Positions 26,928 through 34,637 of a DNA stretch of 64,000 nucleotides are shown piece by piece. A model generated the notes under the pieces. It was not told the origin of the DNA. It did not search any database and saw only the letters and a list, made by a program, of their open reading frames with translations. The position numbers and the translations under genes were made by a program. Numbering within the stretch: the stretch's first letter is position 1; each line of letters starts with the position of its first letter. Source of the DNA: JABHIE01 sp964584805 (GTDB lineage Bacteria > Planctomycetota > UBA1135); assembly GCA_964584805.1 (NCBI GenBank), contig CAZPAY010000003.1, positions 62,001 through 126,000 of the forward strand. Direction: 5' to 3'.

Positions 26928-28559
26928 ATGTCTGAAAACTTCACCCCCATGTTCCCCACGGCTAAGGCTGAGACGCCTTGGCGGAAATTATCCGATGACG
27001 GCGTGAGTGTCGTTGAGTTTGAGGGCGAAAGCATCCTCAAGGTTGAGCCGAGCGCGCTTGAGTTGCTTGCGACAACGGCCTTTCATGATGTATCGCATTT
27101 GATGCGGCCAGGTCACTTGGCTCAGTTGCGCGCGATTCTTGATGACCCTGAGGCAAGTGACAACGATCGCTTTGTGGCACTCGACTTGCTGCGCAATGCA
27201 CAAATCTCGGCCGAGGGTGTATTGCCCATGTGCCAAGACACGGGCACGGCGATTGTCATGGGCAAAAAGGGTCGGCGCGTCTGGACGACAGGCGGCGATC
27301 ACGCTGACGAAACCGCGATAAGTGCTGGTGTAAAACTGACTTACGAAAACGACAATTTACGCTTTAGCCAGCTCGCCCCTCTCGGCATGTTTGATGAAAA
27401 AAACACGGGATGCAACTTGCCGGCGCAAATTGATTTACTGCATACAGGTGGTGATGAGTATCAATTCTTGTTCATGGCCAAGGGCGGCGGCTCGGCGAAT
27501 AAGACCTATCTACATCAAGGTGTCCCATCTTTGCTGCGTGAAGATTTGCTGCTTGAGTATCTTGAGCCACGCATCGCCGCACTCGGCACGGCGGCTTGCC
27601 CTCCGTATCACCTTTCGATTGTGATTGGCGGCACAAGCGCTGAACAGAATTTGAAAACGGTCAAGCTAGGCAGTGCGCGCTATTACGACACCTTGCCGAC
27701 CGAGGGTTCTGAAGCGGGTCACGCGATTCGCTGCCCTGAGCTTGAGGCGAAAATCCACGAGATGACCCAACGCTCGGGCACAGGTGCGCAATTTGGCGGC
27801 AAACATTTCTGCCACGATGTGCGTGTGATTCGTCTGCCGCGCCATGGCGCGAGTTTGCCGATTGGCATTGGCGTATCTTGCTCAGCTGACCGTCAGATTT
27901 TGGGAAAAATTACGGCCGAGGGTGTTTTTGTTGAGCAACTAGAAACAAATCCAACTCAATATTTACCAGAAGTCACCGCGAGTGATTCCTCTAATGGCGG
28001 CTCCGTTGCACGCATCGACCTCAACGCTGGCATGAGTGCCATCCTTGCGCAATTGACGCAACTACCCGTCAAGTCTCCGGTCTTAATGAGCGGCACAATG
28101 ATTGTGGCACGCGACTTGGCTCACGCAAAAATGCGCGAGCGTCTAGATAACGACGAGGGCCTGCCGGAATACCTCAAGCAGTTCCCCGTCTATTACGCCG
28201 GCCCCGCGAAACAGCCGGATGGTTACCCCAGCGGCAGTTTTGGCCCCACAACCGCCGGCCGCATGGATGGCTTTGTCGATCAATTCCAAGCAGCGGGCGG
28301 CTCCATGGTTATGGTCGCCAAAGGCAATCGCTCACGCGCTGTCGCCGAAGCTTGCAAGAAACACGGCGGTTTTTATCTCGGCGGCATCGGTGGCGCTGCA
28401 GCGCGACTCGCCAAAGAGTGCATTAAGAAAGTCGAATGTCTCGAATACCCCGAGCTCGGTATGGAAGCCGTCTGGAAAATCGAAGTCAAGGATTTCCCCG
28501 CGTTTTTGATTACCGACGACAAAGGCAACGATTTCTTCCTCGGCGACGGGGCGGTTTAA
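26928..28559 (+). CDS. fumA: Class I fumarate hydratase (iron-sulfur, fused alpha/beta)
   Basis: A 543-residue protein that converts fumarate and malate, using an oxygen-sensitive [4Fe-4S] cluster. It has both halves of the class I enzyme fused: the N-terminal part with PMCQDTGTAIVMGKKG (first cluster Cys), GCNLPAQIDLL (second) and CPPYHLSIVIGGTSAE, and the C-terminal part with SGTMIVARDLAHAKM, YYAGPAKQPDGYPSGSFGPTTAGRMD and KGNRS. The C-terminus continues to EYPELGMEAVWKIEVKDFPAFLI as in FumA/FumB. It is the only visible TCA-cycle gene here. It is followed after 39 bases by the nitrilase-family gene. Confidence 0.93.
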   Translation: MSENFTPMFPTAKAETPWRKLSDDGVSVVEFEGESILKVEPSALELLATTAFHDVSHLMRPGHLAQLRAILDDPEASDNDRFVALDLLRNAQISAEGVLPMCQDTGTAIVMGKKGRRVWTTGGDHADETAISAGVKLTYENDNLRFSQLAPLGMFDEKNTGCNLPAQIDLLHTGGDEYQFLFMAKGGGSANKTYLHQGVPSLLREDLLLEYLEPRIAALGTAACPPYHLSIVIGGTSAEQNLKTVKLGSARYYDTLPTEGSEAGHAIRCPELEAKIHEMTQRSGTGAQFGGKHFCHDVRVIRLPRHGASLPIGIGVSCSADRQILGKITAEGVFVEQLETNPTQYLPEVTASDSSNGGSVARIDLNAGMSAILAQLTQLPVKSPVLMSGTMIVARDLAHAKMRERLDNDEGLPEYLKQFPVYYAGPAKQPDGYPSGSFGPTTAGRMDGFVDQFQAAGGSMVMVAKGNRSRAVAEACKKHGGFYLGGIGGAAARLAKECIKKVECLEYPELGMEAVWKIEVKDFPAFLITDDKGNDFFLGDGAV

Positions 28560-28598
28560 CTCAGAGATTGTGGCCGTGATTCGCGCGGCTGTACGCAA

Positions 28599-29399
28599 AT
28601 GAAAACCGCAATCATCCAATCACACCCCGCGCATCTTGATGGGCAAATCACCCGCTCGCGTCTTGAGCGGCAATTGCGCTCAGTAGCCCAAAGTGGGGTG
28701 CAATTGGTGGTTTTACCCGAGTTGGCGGGCTCTGGCTATGCCTTCCCTGATCGCGAAACGCTTTCTGCACACGCCGAAGTCGCCGATGGCTCAGGTGTAT
28801 TCTTGGGTTGGCTTTGGACGCAATGCCGTGAATACGGCTTTGACATTGTGGCTGGTTTTGCTGAGCGCGAGGGCGACCGGTTTTACAACTCATCTGCATT
28901 GATTGGACCAGAAGGTGTCATCGGGGTGTATCGCAAGATTCATCTTTTTGACACTGAAAAAGAAGTCTTCACGCCGGGTGATTTGGGCGTCCCCGTTTTC
29001 GAGAGGCACGGTGTCAACATTGCGATGTTGATCTGCTACGACTGGGCCTTCCCAGAAGTTTGGCGCATGGCCGCCGTGGCTGGCGCGGATGTCATCGCAC
29101 ACCCCGCAAACTTAGTTTTGCCCTATTGCCAAACAGCCACACCGGGTCACGCATTGTGCAATCGCATGTGGATTGCTACCGCAAATCGAATTGGCTCTGA
29201 GCAATTTCCTAATGGCAGCGAGGTCGCCTTTACCGGTGGGTCACTTGCTCTCAACCCTCTTGCTCACGCCGAAGTCAGCGGCCCTAACGACGCCGAATGG
29301 GAAGGTGTCTTCGACATCGATGTCGAATTGTCCCGAAATAAATCCGTGACGAGCCGCAATCATTTGCTGCAAGATCGGCGTGAAAACGCCTACAACTAG
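28599..29399 (+). CDS. Carbon-nitrogen hydrolase (nitrilase superfamily amidase)
   Basis: A 266-residue protein with the Glu-Lys-Cys triad of the superfamily: Glu in LPELAGSGYAF, Lys in YRKIHLFDTE, Cys in LICYDWAFPEVWR. It hydrolyses non-peptide C-N bonds, such as amides of omega-amino acids or carbamoyl groups; the specific substrate cannot be read from the sequence. It lies right after the fumarase gene on the same strand, so the two may form an operon. There is no signal peptide, so it is cytoplasmic. Confidence 0.9.
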   Translation: MKTAIIQSHPAHLDGQITRSRLERQLRSVAQSGVQLVVLPELAGSGYAFPDRETLSAHAEVADGSGVFLGWLWTQCREYGFDIVAGFAEREGDRFYNSSALIGPEGVIGVYRKIHLFDTEKEVFTPGDLGVPVFERHGVNIAMLICYDWAFPEVWRMAAVAGADVIAHPANLVLPYCQTATPGHALCNRMWIATANRIGSEQFPNGSEVAFTGGSLALNPLAHAEVSGPNDAEWEGVFDIDVELSRNKSVTSRNHLLQDRRENAYN

Positions 29400-29402
29400 C
29401 CC

Positions 29403-29464
29403 GACTATTTAAAATGTCATTTTAAGAAAGTCATGACTATTTTAAACCGACCTTTAAAATAGTC
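29403..29464. promoter_or_regulatory. Paired palindromes with four GACTATTTTAAA-like half-sites
   Basis: The distal palindrome has perfect 12-base arms (GACTATTTTAAA and TTTAAAATAGTC, 29435-29446 and 29453-29464) around CCGACC. The proximal one (29403-29432) has TTAAAATG-T-CATTTTAA at its core with flanking GACT and AGTC. All four arms share one motif, and the array ends 12 bases before the ATG of the AAA ATPase gene. It looks like an operator cluster or a terminator for the nitrilase gene; no run of T follows either arm in an arrangement that would decide it. Confidence 0.55.
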
Positions 29465-29476
29465 GTGTAGTAGAGC

Positions 29477-30439
29477 ATGCAGAGACTTTACTCAGATCTC
29501 CTAAAACGACAGCTCAGCTCTCACCGCCAAATGGCTTTCCTGATGGGGCCTCGGCAGGTAGGAAAGACCACAATCGCCCAAGAAATGGCCGCTTCTTGGG
29601 AAAATGGAAAATACTGGACTTGGGGCAACCCAAGCCATCGTAGCACCATTTTGCAAGGTCCAGAAGAGTTAATCCAGGCTTCGGGGCTGCAAACACTCGG
29701 CGAGAAACCGTGTTTGCTCGTCATAGACGAGTTGCACAAATACTCGGGTTGGAAAGATTACCTCAAAGGCCTGTTTGACACCTACGAACCTGACCTGAAA
29801 ATCCTCGTGACGGGCAGCGCGCGACTTGATGTCTTTCGTTGCGGCGGTGACAGCCTGATGGGCCGATATTTCCCTTGGCGCATGCACCCGCTCTCTCCTG
29901 GCGAGTTAATGCATCCGCAATTACCAGCAGATCTCTTGCGGCCACTCAATAAGCCCATGTCAAAGCCCATGCTCAAGCGGCTCATGAGCTTTGGCGGTTT
30001 TCCCGTCCAAGAAGATTTACGAGATCTGACACAACTTCGCGATCTCAGCCGGCTCGCACATCTCGGTGAGAGGTTTCGCCACCGTGCAGGGCAGCTAAGT
30101 TCCTATTCCAAACTCGCATCTGAAGTTAAAACGACTGTGCCCACGGTGCAAAAATGGGTCACGGCGCTCGAAGCCTTTTACTTCTCTTTTGCTGTGCGAC
30201 CGTATAGCCGTAATATCCCTCGCGCTTTGCGCAAAGAGCCAAAGCACTATTTATGGGATTGGTCGATGGTTCCCGATCTTGGCCAGCGTGCCGAAAATCT
30301 CATTGCTGCCGCACTCATGAAATCCGTCCAAATCTGGACTGACCTTGGCCTCGGCATGAACGCGGTCAAAGCCGACCCATTTAAAGTGACCACGCCTGTT
30401 GTTGTGCCCGCGCGGACATTTTTACCGATGCTGCTTTAA
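29477..30439 (+). CDS. AAA-type ATPase of the DUF4143 family, apparently with internal C-terminal deletion
   Basis: A 320-residue protein. Walker A GPRQVGKTT (about 25-33), Walker B CLLVIDELHK, sensor VTGSARLDVFR, then a winged-helix-like part (YSKLASEVKTTVPTVQKWVTALEAF) and RALRKEPKHYLWDWS, which are typical of AAA-DUF4143 proteins. These usually end in a PD-(D/E)XK-like domain of about 90 residues; here the sequence goes from SVQIWTDLGLGMNAVK almost directly to the family-like ending VVVPARTFLPML. The nuclease-like core therefore seems to be missing. The role of the family is unclear, with mobile or defence-related links. Overlaps the convergent methyltransferase gene by four bases. Confidence 0.75.
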   Translation: MQRLYSDLLKRQLSSHRQMAFLMGPRQVGKTTIAQEMAASWENGKYWTWGNPSHRSTILQGPEELIQASGLQTLGEKPCLLVIDELHKYSGWKDYLKGLFDTYEPDLKILVTGSARLDVFRCGGDSLMGRYFPWRMHPLSPGELMHPQLPADLLRPLNKPMSKPMLKRLMSFGGFPVQEDLRDLTQLRDLSRLAHLGERFRHRAGQLSSYSKLASEVKTTVPTVQKWVTALEAFYFSFAVRPYSRNIPRALRKEPKHYLWDWSMVPDLGQRAENLIAAALMKSVQIWTDLGLGMNAVKADPFKVTTPVVVPARTFLPMLL

Positions 30440-31560
30440 ATTTCAGTCGTCAGCAAACGACACGGAATGGGGCCGTTTTGAATCGGGATTTCGTCCCAAT
30501 TCTGAAAGCCGAGCGCGTTAGTTAATTGACGACTGCCGACGAGCAGTGCCACTCGATAACCGCTGCATTGCTCACGCACGCTTTTGCCAAAATCGCGGTG
30601 CAATTGGGTGATTTCATCTAAATCCCCCACGCGCATGCCATAGGGCAAATTGCTCAAAATCTGTGCGTTCCAGCCACGCTTCCAGGGGAACTCAAGTGCG
30701 TCACCCTGCTCAACACGGACGACATCTGCCACGCCAGCGCTCTCGACATTTGCTTGGATTCCTTGAAGGTGTTGCCGCTCGATCTCACAACCGACAAGCT
30801 GCAACTTACGCGGCATCTTGATGCGCGAAGATATCGACTCACGGACTTTTGCGTAAGCCCATGCATCATGTGTCGGCCAGTTTTCAAAGCCAAAACTGCG
30901 AAACAAGCCTGGTGCATGATCCGAGGCAAGCAACGCCGCCTCAATCAACAAAGTGCCTGAACCGCAAAACGGGTCGACCACGGGTGCGCGTCGATTCCAG
31001 CCTGAATGCAAAACCATCGCGGCGGAAAGCGTTTCGGAAAGTGGGGCCAAGCCTTGGTATTTACGCCAGCCGCGCTTGTGCAACGAGTTCCCCGAGGTGT
31101 CGACCGACAAAGTCGCGCGGTCTTTCCAGATATGCACATGAATGCGCAAGTCGGCATCTTCTTTTGCCACACTCGGGCGTTTACCTGTTTTTTTTCGGAA
31201 GAAATCGACCACCCCATCTTTGGTGCGCTGGGCCACAAACTGCGAGTGGTCTAACGCCGATTCGCGGCATTGCGCATCGACAAAAAATGTGCCGTCTGCC
31301 TCAAGGTATTTGCGCCAATCGACCGCGAGCACATGCTTGTACAACTCATCGGCATCGGGAGCGGCGAAGCGGTCGAGCCGCTGCAAGACACGAATAGCCG
31401 TGCGCAGCTCTAGATTGGCGCGCCATGCGTCTTGCATGGTGCCGATGAATCGCACTCCACCGACTTGTTGCTCAACTTTGCTGAAACGCAAAGCCTTGAC
31501 CTCGGCGTGCAGGATGGGCTCGACACCGGGCGAGCAGGTAATGAAATGTTCAATGCGCAT
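30436..31560 (-). CDS. THUMP-domain class I RNA methyltransferase (RlmL/Trm14-like)
   Basis: A 374-residue protein. An N-terminal ferredoxin-like/THUMP region (1-165, FITCSPGVEPILHAEVKAL; VHIWKDRATLSVDTSGNSLHKRGWRKYQG) is followed by a SAM-dependent methyltransferase domain with VVDPFCGSGTLLIEAAL (SAM loop) and SNLPYGMRVGD, the NPPY-type motif of N2-guanosine or N6-adenosine methylases. By resemblance to the RlmL N-terminal half it probably methylates 23S rRNA or tRNA. It is convergent with the AAA gene and is followed at its 5' side by the MsrBA gene, 23 bases away and on the same strand. Confidence 0.87.
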   Translation of the reverse strand: MRIEHFITCSPGVEPILHAEVKALRFSKVEQQVGGVRFIGTMQDAWRANLELRTAIRVLQRLDRFAAPDADELYKHVLAVDWRKYLEADGTFFVDAQCRESALDHSQFVAQRTKDGVVDFFRKKTGKRPSVAKEDADLRIHVHIWKDRATLSVDTSGNSLHKRGWRKYQGLAPLSETLSAAMVLHSGWNRRAPVVDPFCGSGTLLIEAALLASDHAPGLFRSFGFENWPTHDAWAYAKVRESISSRIKMPRKLQLVGCEIERQHLQGIQANVESAGVADVVRVEQGDALEFPWKRGWNAQILSNLPYGMRVGDLDEITQLHRDFGKSVREQCSGYRVALLVGSRQLTNALGFQNWDEIPIQNGPIPCRLLTTEI

Positions 31561-31583
31561 GAGATTAGCGCAAAGGATAGCGC

Positions 31584-32507
31584 CTACTTCAGCTTACAAG
31601 CCGGTGTGATGCCCTTCTTTGCATAATAATCTTGGTGATATTCCTCGGCGCGCCAAAATTTTTCACTCGTGCGGATGACCGTCACAATCGGATTCGGCCA
31701 CCGAGCACTCTCTTGAAGCGCTTCGATAAATTCCGTAGCCTCGGTCACCTGTTGATCAGAATAGGTAAAAATAGCCGAGCTATATTGCACACCTCGATTC
31801 GGCCCTTGCTGATTTGGAGTGGTCGGGTTGTGATTGTCAAAAAACACCTGAAGCAAATCGGCATAAGAAACTCGCGAGGGGTCGTAAAGCACTTCGACGA
31901 CTTCAATATGGCCCGAACCGCCGGCGCAAACTTGCTCGTAAGTTACGGCAGTGGTTTCACCGCCCATGTAACCAGATTCAGTATCTAAAACTCCGTCAAC
32001 CTGACGGAAAAGGGCTTCTACGCCCCAGAATCAGCCACCACCGAAAGTCGCGCGTGCTGCGTTTTGGGCATCAAATTGCAAAGCAACCGAATTGATGCAA
32101 TAGCGTAAACCACCACGATCAGTGGGGCCGTCGTTGAAAACATGACCTAAATGCCCGTCGCAATTCGCACAGCGAATCTCAACTCGCATCATGCCAGCAG
32201 AATCATCGCGCAGCTCAACGACGGCCTCTTTTTCAAAGGGCAGCGCAAAGGCAGGCCATCCGCAGCCGGAATCGAATTTGTCATCGGAGCGAAACAGCTC
32301 GGCCTCGCAGCCCGCGCACCGGTAAAGCCCTTGGGCAAAGTGCTTATCGTAGGCGCCGGTGTAGGGTCGCTCGGTACCGGCATCGCGCAAGACATGGAAT
32401 TGCTCAGGCGTTAAGCGCGCTCGCCAATCGGCGTTTATTTTTGAATCATTCATGGTCGGGGGCGCGCATGCAATCGCGAGGCAGAGGCAAGCAAGGAGTG
32501 TTTTCAT
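31584..32507 (-). CDS. msrBA: MsrB-MsrA fusion, methionine sulfoxide reductase, selenocysteine in MsrA
   Basis: Read through TGA 32031-32033 this is a 307-residue lipoprotein (MKTLLACLCLAIACAP) with MsrB first and MsrA second. MsrB (25-150) has zinc-site cysteines (RCAGC, RCANC), SGCGWPAF, and the catalytic Cys137 in RYCINS. MsrA starts after a short linker with ATFGGG-U-FWGVEALF; the family motif is GCFWGVE, so the TGA is exactly the catalytic Cys (residue 159). Later MsrA motifs are intact (SGYMGG, YEQVCAGGSGHIEVVEV, FFDNHNPTTPNQQGPNRGVQY). It repairs both sulfoxide epimers of Met in the envelope. The start, ATG 32507, overlaps the TLC-like gene stop (ATGA). A hairpin with GGU loop follows the TGA. 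Confidence 0.92.
31992..32008 (-). promoter_or_regulatory. Candidate SECIS hairpin of msrBA
   Basis: The mRNA reads UCCGUCA-GGU-UGACGGA: seven perfect pairs, extendable by one G-U pair, with loop GGU. The loop begins 30 bases after the UGA, within the spacing known for bacterial SECIS elements, and starts with GG as in E. coli fdhF. This is the most convincing of the four hairpins. Confidence 0.65.
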
Positions 32508-33223
32508 GCAGTCGGTTCGCCGCGCGGCATGCACTTGCGAATCCAGAACTCATCTAGGCCAAGAAGTGCGATCATGCAAACGAGTGCAAGGATAAAAATC
32601 GGCAAGAGGCCGTCGGGCACATCGCCCATCACCATGGCGCGAATCAGCGCCGCTCCCAAAAAGCCCCAGAGCGGCCCGCGCCACCAAATCAAAACGAGCA
32701 GGCGCGCTTTTCGGGCAAACGCGACGAGGCGCGGTTTGTGCTCATGCTGCTCCCAGGCGGATAAACCCGTAGTGACGGGCATGAGCTCGCTCACCATCGT
32801 GATGAGGCAAATCGCGTAAGCGACATTGAGATAAAGTGCAACGGAATAGGTCAGCAAACCGATACCGTGGTGAATCACTAAATCGGCGCGCATTTCATAG
32901 CCGTAGCTATGCCGCCCCCAGAGCATCCAGAGGAAATCACTCGTGAAGTGGCCGAGCACAAAATACATGCCGTAGCGCAACACATCGTTGGCCGCGTGAT
33001 GGAATAAAAAACCAGCGTGCCACCCCCCAGGGCCGCCATCGGCACCGGCTTGGTTGAAGGAAACGCCCAAGGCCCAAACGCCCACGCCCGTCAAAAGGAC
33101 GGCCGCCACGCCACGCGACAACTTAAACGCCCGATGAAAATCAGTGTCGACTTTGCGCACGGCGTAGATGTGCATGGCCGTAAAAAATGTCGCCCAGCAC
33201 GCAATGGGGATGAAAACTTCCAC
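32504..33223 (-). CDS. Multi-pass membrane protein, TLC-domain-like
   Basis: A 239-residue protein from a GTG start at 33223, with about six hydrophobic segments. The pattern YFVLGHFTSDFLWMLWG ... ADLVIHHGIGLLTYSVALYLN resembles the TLC (TRAM/LAG1/CLN8) domain, which in eukaryotes is found in ceramide synthases; bacterial members are of unknown function. The resemblance is by motif only, including the HH pair. Its stop overlaps the msrBA start (ATGA), so the membrane protein and the methionine sulfoxide reductase are translated together. Divergent from surE across 79 bases. Confidence 0.65.
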   Translation of the reverse strand: MEVFIPIACWATFFTAMHIYAVRKVDTDFHRAFKLSRGVAAVLLTGVGVWALGVSFNQAGADGGPGGWHAGFLFHHAANDVLRYGMYFVLGHFTSDFLWMLWGRHSYGYEMRADLVIHHGIGLLTYSVALYLNVAYAICLITMVSELMPVTTGLSAWEQHEHKPRLVAFARKARLLVLIWWRGPLWGFLGAALIRAMVMGDVPDGLLPIFILALVCMIALLGLDEFWIRKCMPRGEPTA

Positions 33224-33302
33224 GGCTTTAGTTTATCTCTGCTTCGTTTTTCTTGTGGTGGTTTGTATCGGCAAGGCAAGCCGCGCCGCTAAGGTTTGCG
33301 TC

Positions 33303-34166
33303 ATGAAAAAAATCACAATTACCCTTTTTGCGCTGGCGATTGCCACCGTCGCACTCGCGCCCCGCGGTCTTTGGGCTGGCGCGACTCAAGATGCCCCACA
33401 GATTTTGATCGTCAACGATGACGGCATCGACACTCCCGGCATCGCCGCATTGGCTGAGGCGCTTGCTCCTCTAGGTGATATCTACATTTGCGCCCCTGAC
33501 GGCAATCGTTCTGGCGCAAGTCATTCTGTAACGACAGCAAAAACCCCCATGCGACTCACTTCTCGCAAGATTCCGTTTTCGAAAGAGTCGTGGGCTCTCG
33601 ACGGCACACCCGCGGATTGTGCCACTTATGGTTTGCTCAAATTGGGCAATGCCAGTTTTGATTTGATCGTTTCGGGAATCAACCGCGGAAACAATGTCGG
33701 CGATGTCGCGCATTATTCTGGCACGGTTGGCGCAGCCGTAGAGGGCGCTCTGCGAAATGTACCGTCAATCGCCGTCTCTGCCGATTACCGCCAAGACGAT
33801 TTGGCGGCCTGCGCAAATGTAACGGCTCAAGTCGCCGCGCAGTTGCTCGCCGGCAACGGAATGAAGCGCGTGGTTTATTCCATCAATGTGCCTGCAGGCT
33901 CACTTAACGACGACACGCCCGTCGTTGCCACACCTATGGGTGGCCTTTACTTCATCGTGCGCGACATTACGGAAGAGCCTGTCGACGGTGGGAAAGACAT
34001 CCGTATCGTCTTGGGCGTTGACGAGATAGGCGCACCCAGTGGCAGTGACACTGCGGGCTATCTCGCTGGAAAAGTCACCGTGACGCCGCTGAGTGTCAAC
34101 TGGACAGCGGCAAATGCACTAAAGGACATCGATGGCTGGCGATTGAATATGCCGGCCAAACTCTAG
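33303..34166 (+). CDS. surE: SurE-type 5'/3'-nucleotidase with signal peptide
   Basis: A 287-residue protein from ATG 33303; an earlier in-frame start at 33168 is rejected. The N-terminus is an export signal (ITITLFALAIATVALAPRGLWA), unusual because SurE is normally cytoplasmic. The SurE core follows: ILIVNDDGIDTPGI (metal-binding Asp pair), CAPDGNRSGASHSVT, LDGTPADCATYGL, IVSGINRGNNVGDVAHYSGTVGAAVEGAL. It should dephosphorylate nucleoside monophosphates or short polyphosphates, here likely in the periplasm. Confidence 0.9.
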   Translation: MKKITITLFALAIATVALAPRGLWAGATQDAPQILIVNDDGIDTPGIAALAEALAPLGDIYICAPDGNRSGASHSVTTAKTPMRLTSRKIPFSKESWALDGTPADCATYGLLKLGNASFDLIVSGINRGNNVGDVAHYSGTVGAAVEGALRNVPSIAVSADYRQDDLAACANVTAQVAAQLLAGNGMKRVVYSINVPAGSLNDDTPVVATPMGGLYFIVRDITEEPVDGGKDIRIVLGVDEIGAPSGSDTAGYLAGKVTVTPLSVNWTAANALKDIDGWRLNMPAKL

Positions 34167-34169
34167 GCG

Positions 34170-34478
34170 CTACCGCCACTTGTCATCGAGCGCATTATCT
34201 GGCGCGTCGTCATCGCCGCCCTCGGCGATTTCGGCAGCACGGGTGAAGGCGTCTTCGAGTGCGTCACCGCGCTTCTTTTCGGCATCAAGTGCTGCTGCGA
34301 AAAAGTCATCGGCCGCTGCCTCACGATTGTCGAGCTTTGATGCCATCTTTTCGGCTTCCTCACCGAAATCAGTGGGCTTATCCTCCGAGCTGTGAGCAAC
34401 AATCTCGCCAGAAAGGCGGTCAATCCGAATGCGCTCGGCGCAGCACGGGCAGCGTATCTCTAGATCAGTACTGGACAT
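34170..34478 (-). CDS. Small protein with CPCC zinc-ribbon-like motif
   Basis: A 102-residue protein with EIRCPCCAERIRIDRLSGEI near the N-terminus. The single CPCC motif and following beta-hairpin pattern are typical of half a zinc ribbon; no second Cys pair is visible, so metal binding would require a dimer. The rest is acidic and helical (EEAEKMASKLDNREAAADDFFAAALDAEKK). Function unknown. It converges with surE three bases away. Confidence 0.65.
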   Translation of the reverse strand: MSSTDLEIRCPCCAERIRIDRLSGEIVAHSSEDKPTDFGEEAEKMASKLDNREAAADDFFAAALDAEKKRGDALEDAFTRAAEIAEGGDDDAPDNALDDKWR

Positions 34479-34637
34479 GGGTCAGTTGGGCGGGCGTCCG
34501 CCGGAGTTATTTCAAGCATAACCGAAATTCTTTGGAACCAGGTAGTCAATCCTGCCGTCTTACTGTCACATTCGCAGAGAACTAGTGTTGCCTCAAATTC
34601 ATCCAGGGGGCAGGTGACATAAGGGCTCTGCGTTTTT

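Noticed and set aside
34479..34637. Possible RNA or gene in the 159-base gap
   Set aside because: There is no convincing ORF, hairpin with T-run, or known RNA motif; the gap holds only the promoter side of the small zinc-ribbon gene and the 3' end of the phosphoesterase transcript.
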